From Manduca sexta (lineage: Eukaryota; Arthropoda; Insecta; Lepidoptera; Sphingidae), in NCBI RefSeq assembly GCF_014839805.1, contig NC_051141.1, forward strand, positions 18,608,777-18,672,776: a stretch of 64,000 bases of DNA. Direction: 5' to 3'. The notes under the pieces were generated by a model. It was not told the origin of the DNA. It worked only from the letters and a program-made list of their open reading frames with translations, and ran no database searches. Numbering within the stretch: the stretch's first letter is position 1; each line of letters begins with the position of its first letter. A program made the position numbers and the translations under genes. Shown here piece after piece: positions 1 to 13,230 of this stretch.

Positions 1-2400
1 TAAACAATTAGCCAATCGCTCCAATTTAACCGTTCCGAGAAGCCAATTATAATAAATGAGTTAGGAAAATGAATATCAAATCACATGAAGCATTCGTGAC
101 CAACGAACTACAACCGAAAAGTGGCGAAGCAAACACACCTTTAGAACGAAATGACCTATCTCAAAATTTATGTATGTATTTCTGGTTTTGCTTTACCCAA
201 ATTAGTATTGTTAGATAATTTGTTCATCATCGTCATCAACTGTAGAATACTTACACTGAAGTGAAGTGTAAAAGTCAGTCAAAGACTAATAAACCCACAA
301 AGTTTTCCACAAATAGATATTTTATGAATTAGGTATCTTAGTTCTGATGAACATTTTGTGCGATTGCTCGATGCGCTCCGGTGGACAGGCAGCCTCGACA
401 CCGCTCCCTTCTATTGGCCTAAGGTTTAAAATGGCCGCAAGAGACTAGCTCCTTTGCTGTTGGTAGGATACATTTTACATCCACCCGGATAGTGACAACC
501 GTCTAAAAGGTGTTAAAACCCGCCATGGTGGTCCCCAAAATGTGTCGCGTTCCGGGATCAGCCTGTGTATTCGGTTTCAACATGCCGGCATAATTGTTTC
601 GAGTGCCGAGGGGTAATCATCTCTCGTCACTCAACATTCTATTGGAGCCCACTACATTTACTATATAAGGTGCTGTGGGATCAGTCTGCCATGCGCGTAA
701 AAAAATAATCGAGCGTATCAGCAACTGTATGTAATAATTTCATTGTTATTTATGCAAATTACCGGACTTATGTTCCAGCAGCCGACAATGTTTTTTATGG
801 TAACTTAATGTCTACAAGACTTGTATTGTATGATTGTGCGCATATTGTGGCGACTTATTGACATCAGAACACCGTAATAGAATTGACCGGGGCCGAGACG
901 GAATATTGGCAGCGAAAGTTACGTTGGAATAGTACAACTTAAACACTTGAAGATAAACATAGATTGTAAAAATTAAAACAAATTGGTATTGGACATACCA
1001 ATTTGCGAGAATATTAATGACGTCACGTGCAGTTAGACCGAGAATCGAAAGCCTCTAACACGCAATATTCACCTAGAACCTAACGCTATGACATCAAGAC
1101 AACCTTCAGAATATCCAGTCATTGTATTTTAATGGGCTTGTGCATTAATAATTTTATGTAGTCAAGTTGTTATCGATGTTTCGAGTTCAATGACCTCAAC
1201 AATTATAGTACAACTCTTGGCTGTTATTTCGCGACATCTAAATATATTTCTTGTTATAAAGCTTAAAATTGTTTACGAAATATTTCGCATATTTTACAAA
1301 CGAAATTTTTTAAAGAGAAATTAAATTTTATATTGTTTACAAAATCAACTTTGCCATTATTTGGAAGCACTGGTGATTCATTATGAGAATGCAAACAAAT
1401 CATTTAATTACAATTATACAGCCTTGCAAATGGTATTATGAAATCTTGTAGTTATTTACATATCATCAAGTAATTAATACAATATGTTTATAATTTATAA
1501 TCTGAGATAAAAAAAACATTATCTATACTGCACATTACTTATACTTTTATGTTGTTACTTACCTCTAGTTACCAATGTAAAAAAAATAATCCTTTCCAAT
1601 TCAAATAAAAAATAAAAATAAAAATATTTAACAAGCTGTAAATATTTATACAAATTCATTTAGTTCTTAGATAAATATTTTTATGATTTTAATTAGAAAC
1701 AATAAATACTATAATCATTGTTATATCCACCTTCTTTTACAAAAAAGTAAAAAAATATTGATATAATAACACGACATTTTGTCCACAATATTTTAATACC
1801 TAATGTACTTCTAAGTTTGTTGTATCTAGGTCAAACATTATAATACACAGCTGGCACAACTTTAATGTTTCCAGTCATTTACATAAAGTTGTTTTACCCT
1901 TGCAAATATAATCAACTCAATTTATCTTAGTAGGAAAATTATACTTAAATTGAATCAAATAATAAAACATAATACTGGCTACACAACTGATTCATTATTT
2001 AAATATTTTTTTGTCATCATTCATATTATATTTATTACAAAATTTATTAATTGTTAATAAATTTATATTTTAATATAAGTAATATTATATTGCAAAACTA
2101 TTATTTTATTCTCACTGAATATTTTACCTAATTTTTTACAATTAAATTAAAAATAATAAAATTATATATGTACTTAATAAATTCTGCAAAAACCACAACA
2201 CAATTTATATCCTCTGATCAACACGACACGCGAATGAGGGCGACACAAAACACGAGAACACACAAATAAACAAAGACACCTACCTCCAACACAAAGAACA
2301 AAGAGTGCCCTAAAAAACAGCTACCCACCAACTGTTCCAATGTTTTGAACTGAAAAATCACGCGTGTCCAACATGCGCCCGCATTCGTACTAAAGTCCAG
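1..2400. other. AT-rich non-coding sequence, no gene seen
   Basis: No open reading frame here resembles a known protein. The stretch is AT-rich with many short A and T runs. The only recognisable structure is a dispersed repeat at about 452-650, described separately. Confidence 0.6.
452..650 (+). repeat. Dispersed repeat family A, copy 1
   Basis: This stretch starts near TTGGTAGGATACATTTTACA and contains GGGATCAGCCTGTGTATTCG and AACATGCCGGCATAATTG, ending in a GTAATCATCTCTCGTCA segment. A diverged copy in the same orientation lies at about 55812-56010. A third copy in reverse orientation lies at about 11690-11745 plus 15884-16014, where it is split by a SINE. No coding capacity is visible, so this is a short non-autonomous transposon or the tail of a longer one. 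The class is not known. Confidence 0.6.
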
Positions 2401-2418
2401 TTTCAATTTCTATACATC

Positions 2419-2427
2419 TATAAATAG
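2419..2427 (+). promoter_or_regulatory. Candidate TATA box
   Basis: TATAAATAG lies about 25-30 bases upstream of a CpG-rich stretch (2450-2705) that ends in a good splice donor. The local rise in GC over the AT-rich surroundings and the donor suggest a core promoter with a 5' leader exon for the downstream BTB gene. The link to that gene is inferred from strand and order only. Confidence 0.4.
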
Positions 2428-2449
2428 TTCACGAGCAGCATAGTGTGAT

Positions 2450-2705
2450 AACGCATAAAACATCGTGTTTTCAACGTCGCCGTAAACATCTCCGAGGATG
2501 CACGCAGCGGTCGCGGCTCCCCCTCGGCCGCCGACCATACGCGCCGTTTCTACCACCGACACCCGGACCCAGTCTAACGCGCATCCATCGCATTATTTTA
2601 TTATATAAACGACCTCACTACAATGACCTTCCTTTGCCGCGAAGGTCATCCAAAAAAATAAAAAACAATCCCCGCAAAGGACCACCGAACGGGGACAGCA
2701 GACAG
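2450..2705 (+). other. Possible 5' non-coding first exon
   Basis: This CpG-rich segment lies between a TATA-like box and a consensus donor (GACAG|GTAAGG, donor at 2706). A 102-codon frame runs through it, but its composition (rich in Arg, Pro, Thr) resembles no protein I know, so I read it as untranslated leader. It would splice to 7557 or directly to the BTB exon acceptor at 8803. Confidence 0.35.
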
Positions 2706-4150
2706 GTAAGGCGCACTAAAAATACGCAAACCGCAACTGCGGTGTTAAATTGAAAATCTTATCGTGAGCACAATTACATAAAAGATGCTCTATATCTTAC
2801 GAATGTTTACATTTTCTGGCGCAATGGCTTAACAACGGTTTCAAAAGTAATAGAACTAAATTACCTACCTGTTTTTAATTTAATTCCCTGGAGATCTCTC
2901 AGCGTTCGCTCTCTCCGCGATAAATTTTCAAATTCACGTTTTTATTTACAAGGAAAAGACAGACCAATGACGTCACTGACGTTTCTTATAACGTTCCGTA
3001 CGCATAAAAAATCACTTTGTTTGCATCTTGTTTAACGCGTCGTAGTACAAAGAAGTCTGACGCACGTATTATTAAATCTTTACGCACAAAAATGCGTAGA
3101 ATGGAATACTAGCAAAATTATGAATCCTGGCAACACTAATGTTTTAATGATACCATTTACCATTCTGAGATTTACCATGACTTGAAAATACACTATAGGC
3201 ACAACAAAGTAATGTTATTAGCATTACGATCCTTTATAAATGATTTGGATATTGATTATTATATTTGACTTATTTTGACTAAAACGCAGTTACAGAATCC
3301 AATATAATTATCATAGTGAAACAATAATATTCACCTACTACCTATAACACAATAAACTAAAATAGATGTGATGGTTTGTTTTGGTGCCGACTATCATTCA
3401 AACCGTTAAGTGCTGCATTTTATTTTAAGTATAAACTAACTTTTATCCATGGTTATAGCTTGTATGATGGAAGACACACATTCTGAATAATAGTGCCTCT
3501 TTCGCTATTTCTGTTATTGTTCTGAGGACAAAATACAAAAATCACACTCCAATCTACGGTCCCAAATAAATGATAATCACATGAATAGGTAATATCTACA
3601 TTAAGTATCAATGAAATAAAATGTAATTGAAACTGTGAAATATTAATTTACATACTTATTATTAAAATTGTACTTAAGACATATTTATGTATTTTGTTCT
3701 ATGCTGATAAATAAATAATAATATTTACACGCGAACCACACAAACATATTTCTACCTAACAACTATTGTGTACAGACAACCATAAGAAGGAAATAAGAAG
3801 GGCAATCTATGGTGTAGGTAGATAATATAAGATTCAATAAAATATGCAATATAAGTTTATATATTTTACAACATGCTCAGCTATACATCCAAGAACACAC
3901 ATACATACAAATATATATTCAATATTCATAGTCGCAAGGCTCGGGGCAATAAAATTGATTACTACTCTCATTTTTAAAATGTTTAGTAAAATAATACTTA
4001 GCACTGGGGTAAAAGCTAAAAATATTTTCATGATGTAAATATAAAGATCTTTTATATTACAATATCCCAGCTAGTTTTAAAAAATAATTAATTAATGTTA
4101 TTTTAGGCAGTTAGCATTACCATTGAACTCGAACACAAAATCCAGGCATT
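2706..4150. other. AT-rich intronic or intergenic sequence
   Basis: I saw no gene, RNA or clear repeat here. Short frames near 3840-4030 open on both strands but are low-complexity and look spurious. Confidence 0.5.
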
Positions 4151-4159
4151 CTTAGTCGT

Positions 4160-4930
4160 GTTGGATGCACGATTCACGATTGCGCGAGCCGCGAGTATTA
4201 TTTCCGCTGGCAACCCAGGTCGGCGTGGGTCTCGGTGCATAATAGTTAGCGTGGGTCGAATGTTTTATTTTAAGTATTTACATGAATCTTCATCGAAAAT
4301 TATTGTAAGAGAGGTGTCACAAAATAAGTAATCGCAGTATGGGTGAGTATTTTCAGTGTTATAACGGTGTCGTAGCGCATCGCGCACAAGTCTATTGTTA
4401 TTGATTGATGTCATCTCGGCAGCGGGGTGGTTCCATCCGCCGTCCCTGCGTATATTTCTTTATTTGTGCAGGTGATATAAATTCAAGTGTTGTGATCGCG
4501 ATGCGAGGTTTATCGAGCTCAATGAACTAATTAGTGAATTAGAATTTGTGGTTAATTGCGTACCGAGCGCCGCGCGTGTTGTGCAAGTAAATTGCATTGG
4601 GTTGCATTGTTTGAAGCGGCGCCGGAGGGACGGTGCGAGCGAGTCCGCGCCCGTAATGGCTGTCCTATAGTACTGTACCCTTTTATAATATTATCAACGC
4701 ACGTAGCACGATTACAGGTTTAGATATAGTTTTCGCGATGTTTACACGGACGCGAGTAATTCGCGATCGTGCAGTTTGGCGGGGTGTCGCGGGGTGCGGG
4801 GTTAATCAATAACATCAAATAGCGTACAAGATGGATGTCAAAGGTACACCGTTTATTGTGCACCGGGGCGGGGGATAAAGGGGGTGTCCGTGGGGGAGGT
4901 AGAGGGCCCCCTGCCCACAATGGTCTGGGG
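4160..4930 (+). promoter_or_regulatory. CpG-rich island, candidate second promoter region
   Basis: This stretch has many CpGs and GC-rich runs (for example near 4190-4240, 4560-4660 and 4770-4920) in otherwise AT-rich DNA. It includes possible donors such as the GTGAGT at 4340. It may be an alternative promoter or first exon of the BTB gene. No open reading frame in it looks real; the minus-strand frames at 4720-5087 are proline-rich shadows of the GC-rich run. Confidence 0.3.
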
Positions 4931-7556
4931 AGGGCTGGTCAGAACTTTTCCAAGTCCATAGGAAGTTGTGTTCAAGTGGCTGATGATCAGTTTCAACTAA
5001 AATAGTCAATATTAACAAGTCAGATGAATATTTTAGCACAAAATAACATTGTATATATTTTTGGTTATATTTTTTGTGCATAAACAATACCTATTATATT
5101 TGAAACACAAAACTTTAATTTGAATAAGTTTGATATTTTGATTTTATGTTTGTAATATAAGATAATTTATTATTAGTAACTCATAGTCATATCTTAATAA
5201 TTTCACTTATTCGGTATTTTTAAAAACACAATTTTTTTTTTTTTTTCTTTAGGGCTTTGCACGATTTTATTTTTCATTTTTATATATAAATTAATAAATT
5301 GCAAATGCCACTATATTATCTGCCACGGAGTCAACAAGGAGTTCAGACTGAAAAAAGAAACATAGAAAAAATTACATTTACATATTATAACTTTTTAGAT
5401 GGGTAATTCAGACATAATTCTTAGAAAAATTCAATTCACTACTTTTAAGCCCTAAAAAGTACTAAGAAATCATCAAATTTCTTCCAAACAGTACAGTTGT
5501 TTTGTTTTTAACATTAACTCATATAAAAATAAGTACATATATCCACACTTGTTTATTTGTATTGCTTATATGTTATAATTTTAACACAAAATACATATTA
5601 TGAACTTGGCATTAATCATATTTTCAAAAATATATTAAAAATGACATTATAATATGGTACTGTCTTCGCCTGTTTGTGAGAGCTAATAATGTAAAAAAGA
5701 GCAATGTCTAAACAATGCTGTTTTTATTATTATTGTAGGGTTAAAATCTATCTGAGAGTAATTCTGTAATTTTATCCTTTGAGACAGTCAAAATATCATA
5801 ATTATGCCCAAGAAAATTTTTTTTTAAAAAAAAAAAAGACTTTATTTTAAGATAAATTGAGTAAAATACCATAACTCTTAACAAATCCACTTGTTTTAAA
5901 TAAATTTTAGGGATAAAACCTACAATAATAGATTCTGTCTAGAGAATCAACCCTAAGTTAATAAAAAATTTACCAAATTAGTAAATTACCAATAATAATA
6001 TCAAATAAACATTGCAATTTAGATCAGTATACATTAACAAGTATGAACTGAAATATTATTTTCTAAATGCAAATTTGTCCTACCATGTTGATGTTACCGC
6101 AAGCCATCTTACATGTATAAAAGAGCTGAATGCAAAAGCGAATGTACCAAATAAATGTCAAGTCAAGTATTGTTATATTGTTGGTATCATTTTAAAGCCC
6201 TGAGATAGGTTACCCAATTAATATATATATTTTTTTATTTGTGAACATGGTTTCTTAGATTGTGTTTGTACAATTCTGTACCAAGCTTTCCATTGTTATG
6301 AGATGGAACTATTGCTTACGAACTGTGGTTGTATTAGTCTCTGCCTACCTCATTAATAGAAATGTTACAATGTGATGAATACTAAATGGTGATGGTACTG
6401 AGCTTTATTTCCTATTGATTTGCAGTATACTTTTATCTTATGGATATGAATCACAGGTTCGATTCCTGTGTATTGGTTGGTTCATTTGGTTAGACTTTCT
6501 TTACTTACAGTTTAAGAACCAGCAGGATTACTTTATATTATTTTATACAACTTATAAATACTTATATTTTTTATTATTAAGTAACTTAATATGAAAATCT
6601 TTTATCATTTGATATTATTCTCAATACTATTTCCCCATAAAATATATATCTTTTATATTAAGATTATTTGTATGTAACTTTCTATGCCAAATAAGCAACT
6701 TAATATTTGACCACTGAATCAACTATTTATTAAGTTATGAATTATATAACTGGTCATTATGCTGGCTAAAAAACAAATATGCCATGAAATAAAATTTAGT
6801 ATCACTTAATTCAATCTCCAGTTTGTATTTGTGCTGTATATTTTACTTGAGCTTTGCATGCAAAAAAATGTATTCCTACTTTGTTAGGAGATTCTAGCCC
6901 TAAAGGTTTACTATAACTTATTACTAAGCGAATTAAAAATTATTGCCTATCGCACCTGCTTGCTTTTTTTGTTATAATACCTTCAGTTACACAGGAATGT
7001 TTTGAGAAACTTGGTATATATTTTTAAATGTTCATCAATTGAACTATAAGTAATCAAATTGATACAGATATGATACAGATATTACCCATAAACTAATTAA
7101 TTGATTTTTTTTAAATATGTTAATACTTTCAAACCATTCCACAATTGTAGGCTTTTGAGTTCTTAAATATGTTGTGTGGACCCTGTTGGTTTGCTTGCCA
7201 TATCTCATTCTCAATTACCTTTGTCTATTTGTATGCTGTCACTTTTTAAGTATTAAAATACCTGTTGCATATGTGATGTCACAGGTCATCAGGTTCATAG
7301 ATTATTAATTTTCCCATAAACATTATAGGAAACAATGTAATGTCAAAATTACAGTGACAAGTAGTTTTAGCTAAGCGAATGCATCATTTTTGTGACCACC
7401 AAAATTATTTTAAATTTATAAAGTATGTAAAAGTTAGTCTCCTGTTGTTAATTCTTAACAGCCAAAGCGGTGTTTGATAAAGGCTGCTTATAGCGAAATA
7501 TGATAATAATTGACTAAGAATGAAAACTCTACATAAAAACTCTTATGTTGTTTCAG
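4931..7556. other. AT-rich intronic sequence
   Basis: Low-complexity AT-rich sequence with poly-T and poly-A runs (for example 5229-5248 and 5817-5837). I saw no gene, RNA or recognisable transposon. Confidence 0.5.
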
Positions 7557-7599
7557 TAAGCGGTTGGTCTAGGCGGCTGTATTCAGTTTAAACGTACGG
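7557..7599 (+). other. Possible 43-bp 5' UTR exon
   Basis: It is bounded by a good acceptor (TATGTTGTTTCAG at 7544-7556) and a consensus donor (GTGAGT at 7600). It is GC-richer than its flanks and contains no ATG, as expected for leader sequence upstream of the first coding exon at 8820. Confidence 0.4.
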
Positions 7600-8803
7600 G
7601 TGAGTTTTACTACATTATGCATTACAACTCATAAATAATACTGTAATACAATGTATTCATAGCACACCATAATATCTTGGTTGTAATATTTACGTGTATG
7701 TCCATTTACATGGGGCGATAATGGTCATTTCATAATCAATCAATATTTTATTGGGATGCTACTTCACTTACTATAAGTACAGTAGAGTCACATTGCCATG
7801 ACAAAAATGCTCACCAAACCTTATTGCTGATGGAGGCAATAATGCAATTGTTGAGTAATGCAATCTGCTAATTAATTTTGACCTGTGAAATAAATCAAAT
7901 TAATTTATGAGAAGTATATAAGCACAAACTAGTCTGAGAATCATTTGTTCTAACAGGATTAATATTTTTTTAAGACCAAACGCGATGTTATGTTTGTATT
8001 TAAATTTCGATTGAGTTAGGCTAATCAAATATTTATAAATTGTAAGTTTTCATAAAAAGTCATAATTTGCAAATATATAATATTATATGTATTTTTTTTT
8101 ACTTTTGCCCAGACATTCTATTATAAATTTATTTTAATAATTATTTATACGATATACAAAGTATAGTTAGAAAAAATAAGTGTAAGTTTGTTTTTTAAAA
8201 CTAGTCACAGGAAAGTTTGGTGTAACTCAAAACTGTTTTTGGTTGTGCCTCTGACTTTACATGATTGCTTTCTGCGTCATAAAAGGAACATTATTAAATA
8301 CGCCAGCCTCTCGGGGTAGTGGGATTTTAATGCATTATGCATTGTTTTGTATAAAAATCTATTGAAATGAGTCAAAATGCATCGCATGTTCAGTCCAAAT
8401 CATGTTCACGCGCAGGTACGACGAATGTGCTATTAGTAATAAACGCTACACACGACGGCGCTAGATCCGCCGGTGGCTCCGTGCGTCATTTTATATGAAC
8501 AATGACTGACAACTCGCAAATCGAAGCACAATTTATATTCCTCGTCTCTAATAGAGTAATTTCGGGGAGGGTTAAAGGCTCAGTGTTCTTGGAGACCTGC
8601 TGGGCTGCATAGGTCTGTTTTATACAATATCTCACTGCCGGTCTTAGCTTGCGGGATCAGTGGTGGGACTGAAACCCTTCGACTCTGTAATGTTCATATG
8701 AAATGTTTGCACGATTATTAAATGTTCTTGCCAGTGCACAAACACTATAACAGTATCTAAAACAAGCTTTCATTTAAGACTAATAAAGTTCTGTATCCCA
8801 CAG
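7600..8803. other. Intron-like sequence upstream of the first coding exon
   Basis: AT-rich DNA ending in the acceptor CTGTATCCCACAG at 8803. A modestly GC-richer patch at 8280-8700 has no evident reading frame. Confidence 0.45.
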
Positions 8804-8819
8804 CATACACACTTTGAAA

Positions 8820-8987
8820 ATGTCGCAGCAGTACAGTTTGCGCTGGAACAATCACCAGCCGAACTTTATATCGATGTTCACGACTCTGCTAAACACCCAG
8901 ACCCTGGTAGACGTGACCCTCGCTGCGGAAGGAAAGCATCTTCAAGCCCACAAAGTTGTCCTGTCAGCTTGCAGCACATATTTTCAG
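8820..8987 (+). CDS. BtbVII: BTB/POZ transcription factor (BtbVII-like), coding exon 1: N-terminal half of the BTB domain
   Basis: This exon codes for residues 1-56, starting MSQQYSLRWNNHQPNF and ending at TYFQ. The start is the ATG at 8820 (context AAAATG), 16 bases after the acceptor at 8803; the donor GTGAGT is at 8988, phase 0. The LRWNNHQ start and the DVTLAAEG and AHKVVLSACS motifs are hallmarks of the insect BTB class shared by Tramtrack, Bric-a-brac and Lola, which dimerises and binds co-repressors in the nucleus. Together with exon 2, the closest protein I recall is Drosophila BtbVII, which also pairs BTB with a Pipsqueak domain. The class is near certain; the orthologue is a judgement from memory. 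The full Psq isoform would be 8820-8987, 22530-22661, 23363-23541, 23997-24174, 25995-26064 and 27105-27721: 1344 nt, 447 residues. Confidence 0.88.
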
Positions 8988-10063
8988 GTGAGTATTCTTA
9001 AAACATTTAGACTGTCGCACATCCTTTAAAAACTAGTTATAACACACAGTCAAAAAGTATAGGGTTTTTCTGTATATATCACCAGCAATGTGTATAGTTT
9101 AGACATTCTACACAATAGCTAAGCAATGTATAAAATGCCTGGTGTGTCTAACTTGTGTACCAAAATATAACGAATATTATTGTCCATTACATTCTTTACC
9201 CAGACAATGCATACAATACACAGAGACTGAATACAATACCTGTTAGTTCACCAGCAATGTGTAAAGTAACTAGATTTTGACCTGAATTTATTAATTTTAT
9301 GTAAGTTTGTACTTATCTTTAAAATGGCAAACAATTAATTATAATTATAATAGTTTCACAATGTAATTGGCTGACTCTTGTTAGAGAAATCCACAAGCTC
9401 GGTTAGGCTAGAACAGTATAAATAAATATTTAAGCATAAAATTGCTTCTCACACATTTATTTATTGCATATTTGGTATTATATAAAATGCCTTAGCAAAG
9501 TAGAAAATAAATATTTTTTATCCATCACTTGAATGATTCTGGGATATGCTGTCTAGGCAATGTAATAGAATATCGGACTAAACAGATTACTGGTAACATT
9601 TAGAAACACAGTCATAATTGCTTAGGTTTTCATTTGAATTTGCTATATTTTATTCAGGAATCTCAGCCTTTTTTGTTTTTAGAGGATGTGCAATTTTCAG
9701 GGAAATTGTTTCTTTTATAAAACAACAAGAACCAATAACCATAGTAACATAGTCCTAAGTCCATGTTATAAGTCGTGTGCCGTGGATGTCTGGTGCTACG
9801 AGGAACTTCAGTCCCACAAAGGTTTCTGGAACAAATAATAAGCATACAAATATTTGGCTCAGTGTGGAGATTATCCCGCTGCCTCTTTCTAGTGATGCTC
9901 GTAAAAGGCACTATATAATCTCCTCTTGACAAGACACATTTATTTATTATTTACTTCAAAAAAGATGTTTCACTCTGAGCTATCGTGCTCTTAACAAACT
10001 ATTGAAAAATAAATAATTTTGAGGATAAATGTTATTTGGTTGTACCAAAAAAATCTGTCAGAT
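8988..10063. other. Start of the 13.5-kb first coding intron
   Basis: AT-rich. A short phrase related to CACCAGCAATGTGTA occurs near 9082 and 9248, which suggests an old local duplication. No gene seen. Confidence 0.4.
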
Positions 10064-10375
10064 AAGAAACGAAGAAAAGACGAACTTTGGTTTTAACTCT
10101 ACTATCAAATTACTTCGGATCCGTCACCGTTATGCCGTTATGTAGCTTAACTTACTGGTAGGATCAATTGCCCGTATTTTTGTTTTCGGAGAAAGTAGTA
10201 GAACTTTATCCTCTTAGATGGTTTTAAAAAAGGATGACGGAACCATATATGTTCTTACAAATTCCATGTCTACAATATTGCGATGAACAGATCGAATCCG
10301 TCATCGGATCCGTAACATTTCGTAGTAACAAAACATGCGATTCGTCCTCCGAAACTACGGATTTTGTTTTTCGAA
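10064..10375 (+). repeat. Dispersed repeat family B, copy 1
   Basis: About 310 bp, closely matching 19420-19730. The last 170 bases (from TTATCCTCTTAGATGG) are almost identical, including an apparent reading frame that starts MTEPYMFLQIPCLQYC. The frames diverge after FVF. Short reverse-complement similarity between the ends (ACTTCGGATCCG on the left, CGGATCCGTAACATTTCG on the right) fits a non-autonomous DNA element. The frame is too short to call a gene. Confidence 0.6.
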
Positions 10376-11689
10376 GTAGACTCTCTGTTATGACCATATG
10401 GCCATTCGAAGATCAGCAGTTGTTATCCAAAGATTTATCAGTATCTTTACTTATCATTTCAGTATGTATAATTTAATTATCATTGCACTCAAATTATGTT
10501 CAAGCTAATTCATCATAGTTTGAATTTTGGTGTTTATGAAGAATTTCAGTTTGCCTAAGAAAATTAGGTTTTAGACGAGGCTATTGCGTTCGATACGGGG
10601 GGAGGGAAGGAGGTTGAAGGAGAGGGGATGCCCCAAGGCCTGTGTCGCCTCTGATGCATAGTAAATGTGAAATTCGCTTGCTTGCCACCGAGGAGGTATA
10701 AATATTTAATATCGTATGGAATAAGGGTAAAAAGCAACATGGTGCATGAGAAATTTATTGTTATCGATCAACGATTTTCGCAGTAACCATAGAAGTTGCT
10801 ATGGACTATCGCTTTGTTTCTTGTAACTCGGTACTTACGTCCACGATTTAATTATTATAGTGTTACGTTAGTTACAAGCGGAGTCGTATTCAACGGTAGG
10901 ACGTCTACGAATTGTTATGAATTAAATATAGCGCCATCTGTTGTTAATAATTTGAAACTTGTATTACATATAAAATGCGGTTGACTTTAAGACTATTGCA
11001 TAGGTTAAAAGAAAAAAAACTTCAAATATTATTTTCATAATATATTATAGAAAGAAAATACGATCTATAATTTATTTTTAAAAATAAGGCATAAAAACTA
11101 ACGTTGCCTAAAATCTATATCGAAAAGAATTTTATGAATTTAGTCAAAAATAGACCAAGTTATACGCATTTATAATCTTCTGTAATGGCCAATATACAAA
11201 TAACACGGGGTACGTCACAAAGGTAGCAAGATAATCCTATAACTCACTATTCTAACTCATCAAAATATTTAAAATTCAACACATTACGATCATGCAAGGT
11301 ATTAATTATTTTCTAATTCGTGATGGAAGGTGCTTTTCATAACATTAACTTTTACTTATAAAATTATTAATTAAAAAAGAACTCTATCCATATCCAAGTT
11401 GCTGTCGATTTGTTCCCAAGTACGAGATTATCTTTTCGGAAAAGACTTATTGCTTGTCGTATATAACGTAGATGCGTATGGCGAATATTATATCACAATA
11501 TGGAATGGAAATAAGCTTTGTCAAAAGTCGCGCCGTTACGGTAATAGCATTATGGGTGGAAGTCAGCCAGCGATTACTTGACGATGCGATACTGTGGTCA
11601 TGCCAATGGCGTTTCTCCCTATTTTTTTTATGCCGGCATTGCAAAGTGATCTCATTGCACCTTATTGTTAGTGGAGTGGCGTTCAATAG
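10376..11689. other. Intronic sequence with unclassified repeat debris
   Basis: A GC-richer patch lies at 10590-10700 and scattered frames of 60-80 codons occur, none convincing. Segments near 10800-10980 and 11400-11690 look like old transposon sequence but I cannot place them in a family. Confidence 0.35.
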
Positions 11690-11773
11690 AACGTCAATTG
11701 ACGAGAGATGATTACCCCTCGACAGTCGACACATTTATGCCGGCCTGTTGGTACCGCCTCGGTGGCGTAGTTG

Positions 11774-11950
11774 TGTTGTAAATATGGTATATGTTCTTAG
11801 TAATTAAATAAAGTTAGTAAAAAGATGTTATTGACATGAGTGTTTATTTCGGACTAAAGAGAAGTAACTATGGCAAACAAAATACAATTAGTTCTAAAAA
11901 TAGAACATATAAAAAATAATAAGTCACGACGAAGGTTACAATCTCCAACA
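11774..11950 (-). repeat. Copia 3' LTR
   Basis: 177 bp, starting TGTTGTAAATATGG and ending CTCCAACA on the plus strand. I found no difference from 15449-15625. Just inside it on the element's strand lies a purine-rich AAGGGCGGC that could serve as the polypurine tract. Confidence 0.9.
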
Positions 11951-11996
11951 GCCGCCCTTAATCGCAGTTGTGACAGAAACAAAACAAATAAAATAA

Positions 11997-12470
11997 TTAA
12001 GTTTCTAAACCTAAGTTAACTACACATCGTTTGTGTGCTAGAGGTCCGAGGGCCTTCGTTAGTACATCAGCAGGCATATCGTTACTTTTTATATATTCTA
12101 ACTTAACAATATTATTAGATACCTTTTCCCTAATAAAGTGAAACCTAGTATCTATATGCTTCGTCCTGCTGTGGTGTACAGGATTTCGAACAAGATTAAT
12201 GGCACTTTGGCTGTCAGAAGCTAAGTTAACTGAACAAAGTATACCTGTTATCTCGTATATAAACCGACGTAAGTAACACGCTTCCTTCGTGGCAGACGCT
12301 AATGCCATATATTCTGACTCGGCCGAACTTAACGCAACAGTAGGTTGCTTCTTGGATTCCCATGATACTGGACCTCCACTTAACTTGTAAACATAACCGG
12401 TGTATGACCTTCTGTCGATTGGACAGTTTGCCCAGTCTGCGTCACTAAAAATCCTTTAAATGGTTCTTCA
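11997..12470 (-). pseudogene. Copia RNase H region
   Basis: The frame carries the copia RNase H signature: DADWANCPIDRRSYTG, then SSAESEYMALA, then SDSQSAINL, then HSRTKHIDTRFHFIRE and the terminal DVLTKAL block. The frame is open from about 12470 to the stop at 11997 but is cut off from any start by the damaged RT upstream, so it is a remnant of the polyprotein. Confidence 0.88.
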
Positions 12471-13230
12471 TTCTTATGACTTGACCATCCGTTCTTCTTG
12501 CCATATTATTTTAAACTAATGGAGTATCCACGGTCTTACACTCCTTCATATTAAACTTTTCTAATATAGAAAGAATATAATTCAGAGATCTTTTAATGAA
12601 AAATATCTCGACAAATCTTCTCAAAAATTCAAATTCTTGACAGTGTCAAATGTCAAATTAGATTTAAAGAAGACTATTATGTCATCAACAAAATTCCCAT
12701 TATCATAAGTTCTTTACCATAGAGTTTGGTAGTTTAATTTTGTAAATCCATTTACATGGCATAACCTTTTTTTTTTAGGCTTATTTACTAAATTCCATGT
12801 ATGGAGTTTCATTAAAGAACTATACTCACCAGCCATATTATGGTGCCACTTATCAGCATCATCGGCATGAGTAGCTTCGTAATATGTCGTAGGTTCATTA
12901 GAATCTACCATTGACGTATTGTAAGCTTTATAAAAATTTGTTGTTTTTCTGTCTCTGGAAGGGTATCTGCGCTCAGGGTGCGATTCCTGTTCCAAATTCG
13001 CTGTCACTTCTTCCACACTAGACAGCTTTAAGTCACTGAGAGACTCTCGCTCTTCCAGAGTCACTGACTCTTTTGCACTTTCTAGATTTACTGGTAAAGT
13101 TGCTTCAGCCGCCGGGCTGATATTCTCATCACAGTCATAGAATTGACAGTCATGATCAAACTCAGACTCAATCTCTTTTGCTCATCAAATAACAATATAG
13201 ATTCTGACTGTGCGACAGATTGCTTCTGCT
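12471..13230 (-). pseudogene. Copia reverse transcriptase region, deleted and frameshifted
   Basis: The segment 12714-13064 carries the RT entry (the HTWNLV block near its end) after a linker. Then most of the fingers and palm is missing: only about 20 bases separate it from a remnant with the catalytic FVDD box at 12681-12695. Past FVDD the frame soon meets stops. The element therefore lost its polymerase core by internal deletion plus point decay. Confidence 0.8.

Noticed and set aside
2445..2753. 102-codon plus frame near the TATA box
   Set aside because: Runs through a strong donor, is Arg/Pro/Thr-rich without any motif, and lies where an untranslated leader is expected.
10234..10476. 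80-codon frame starting MTEPYMF
   Set aside because: It is part of a dispersed repeat (second copy at 19586) and diverges after about 47 codons; no known domain.
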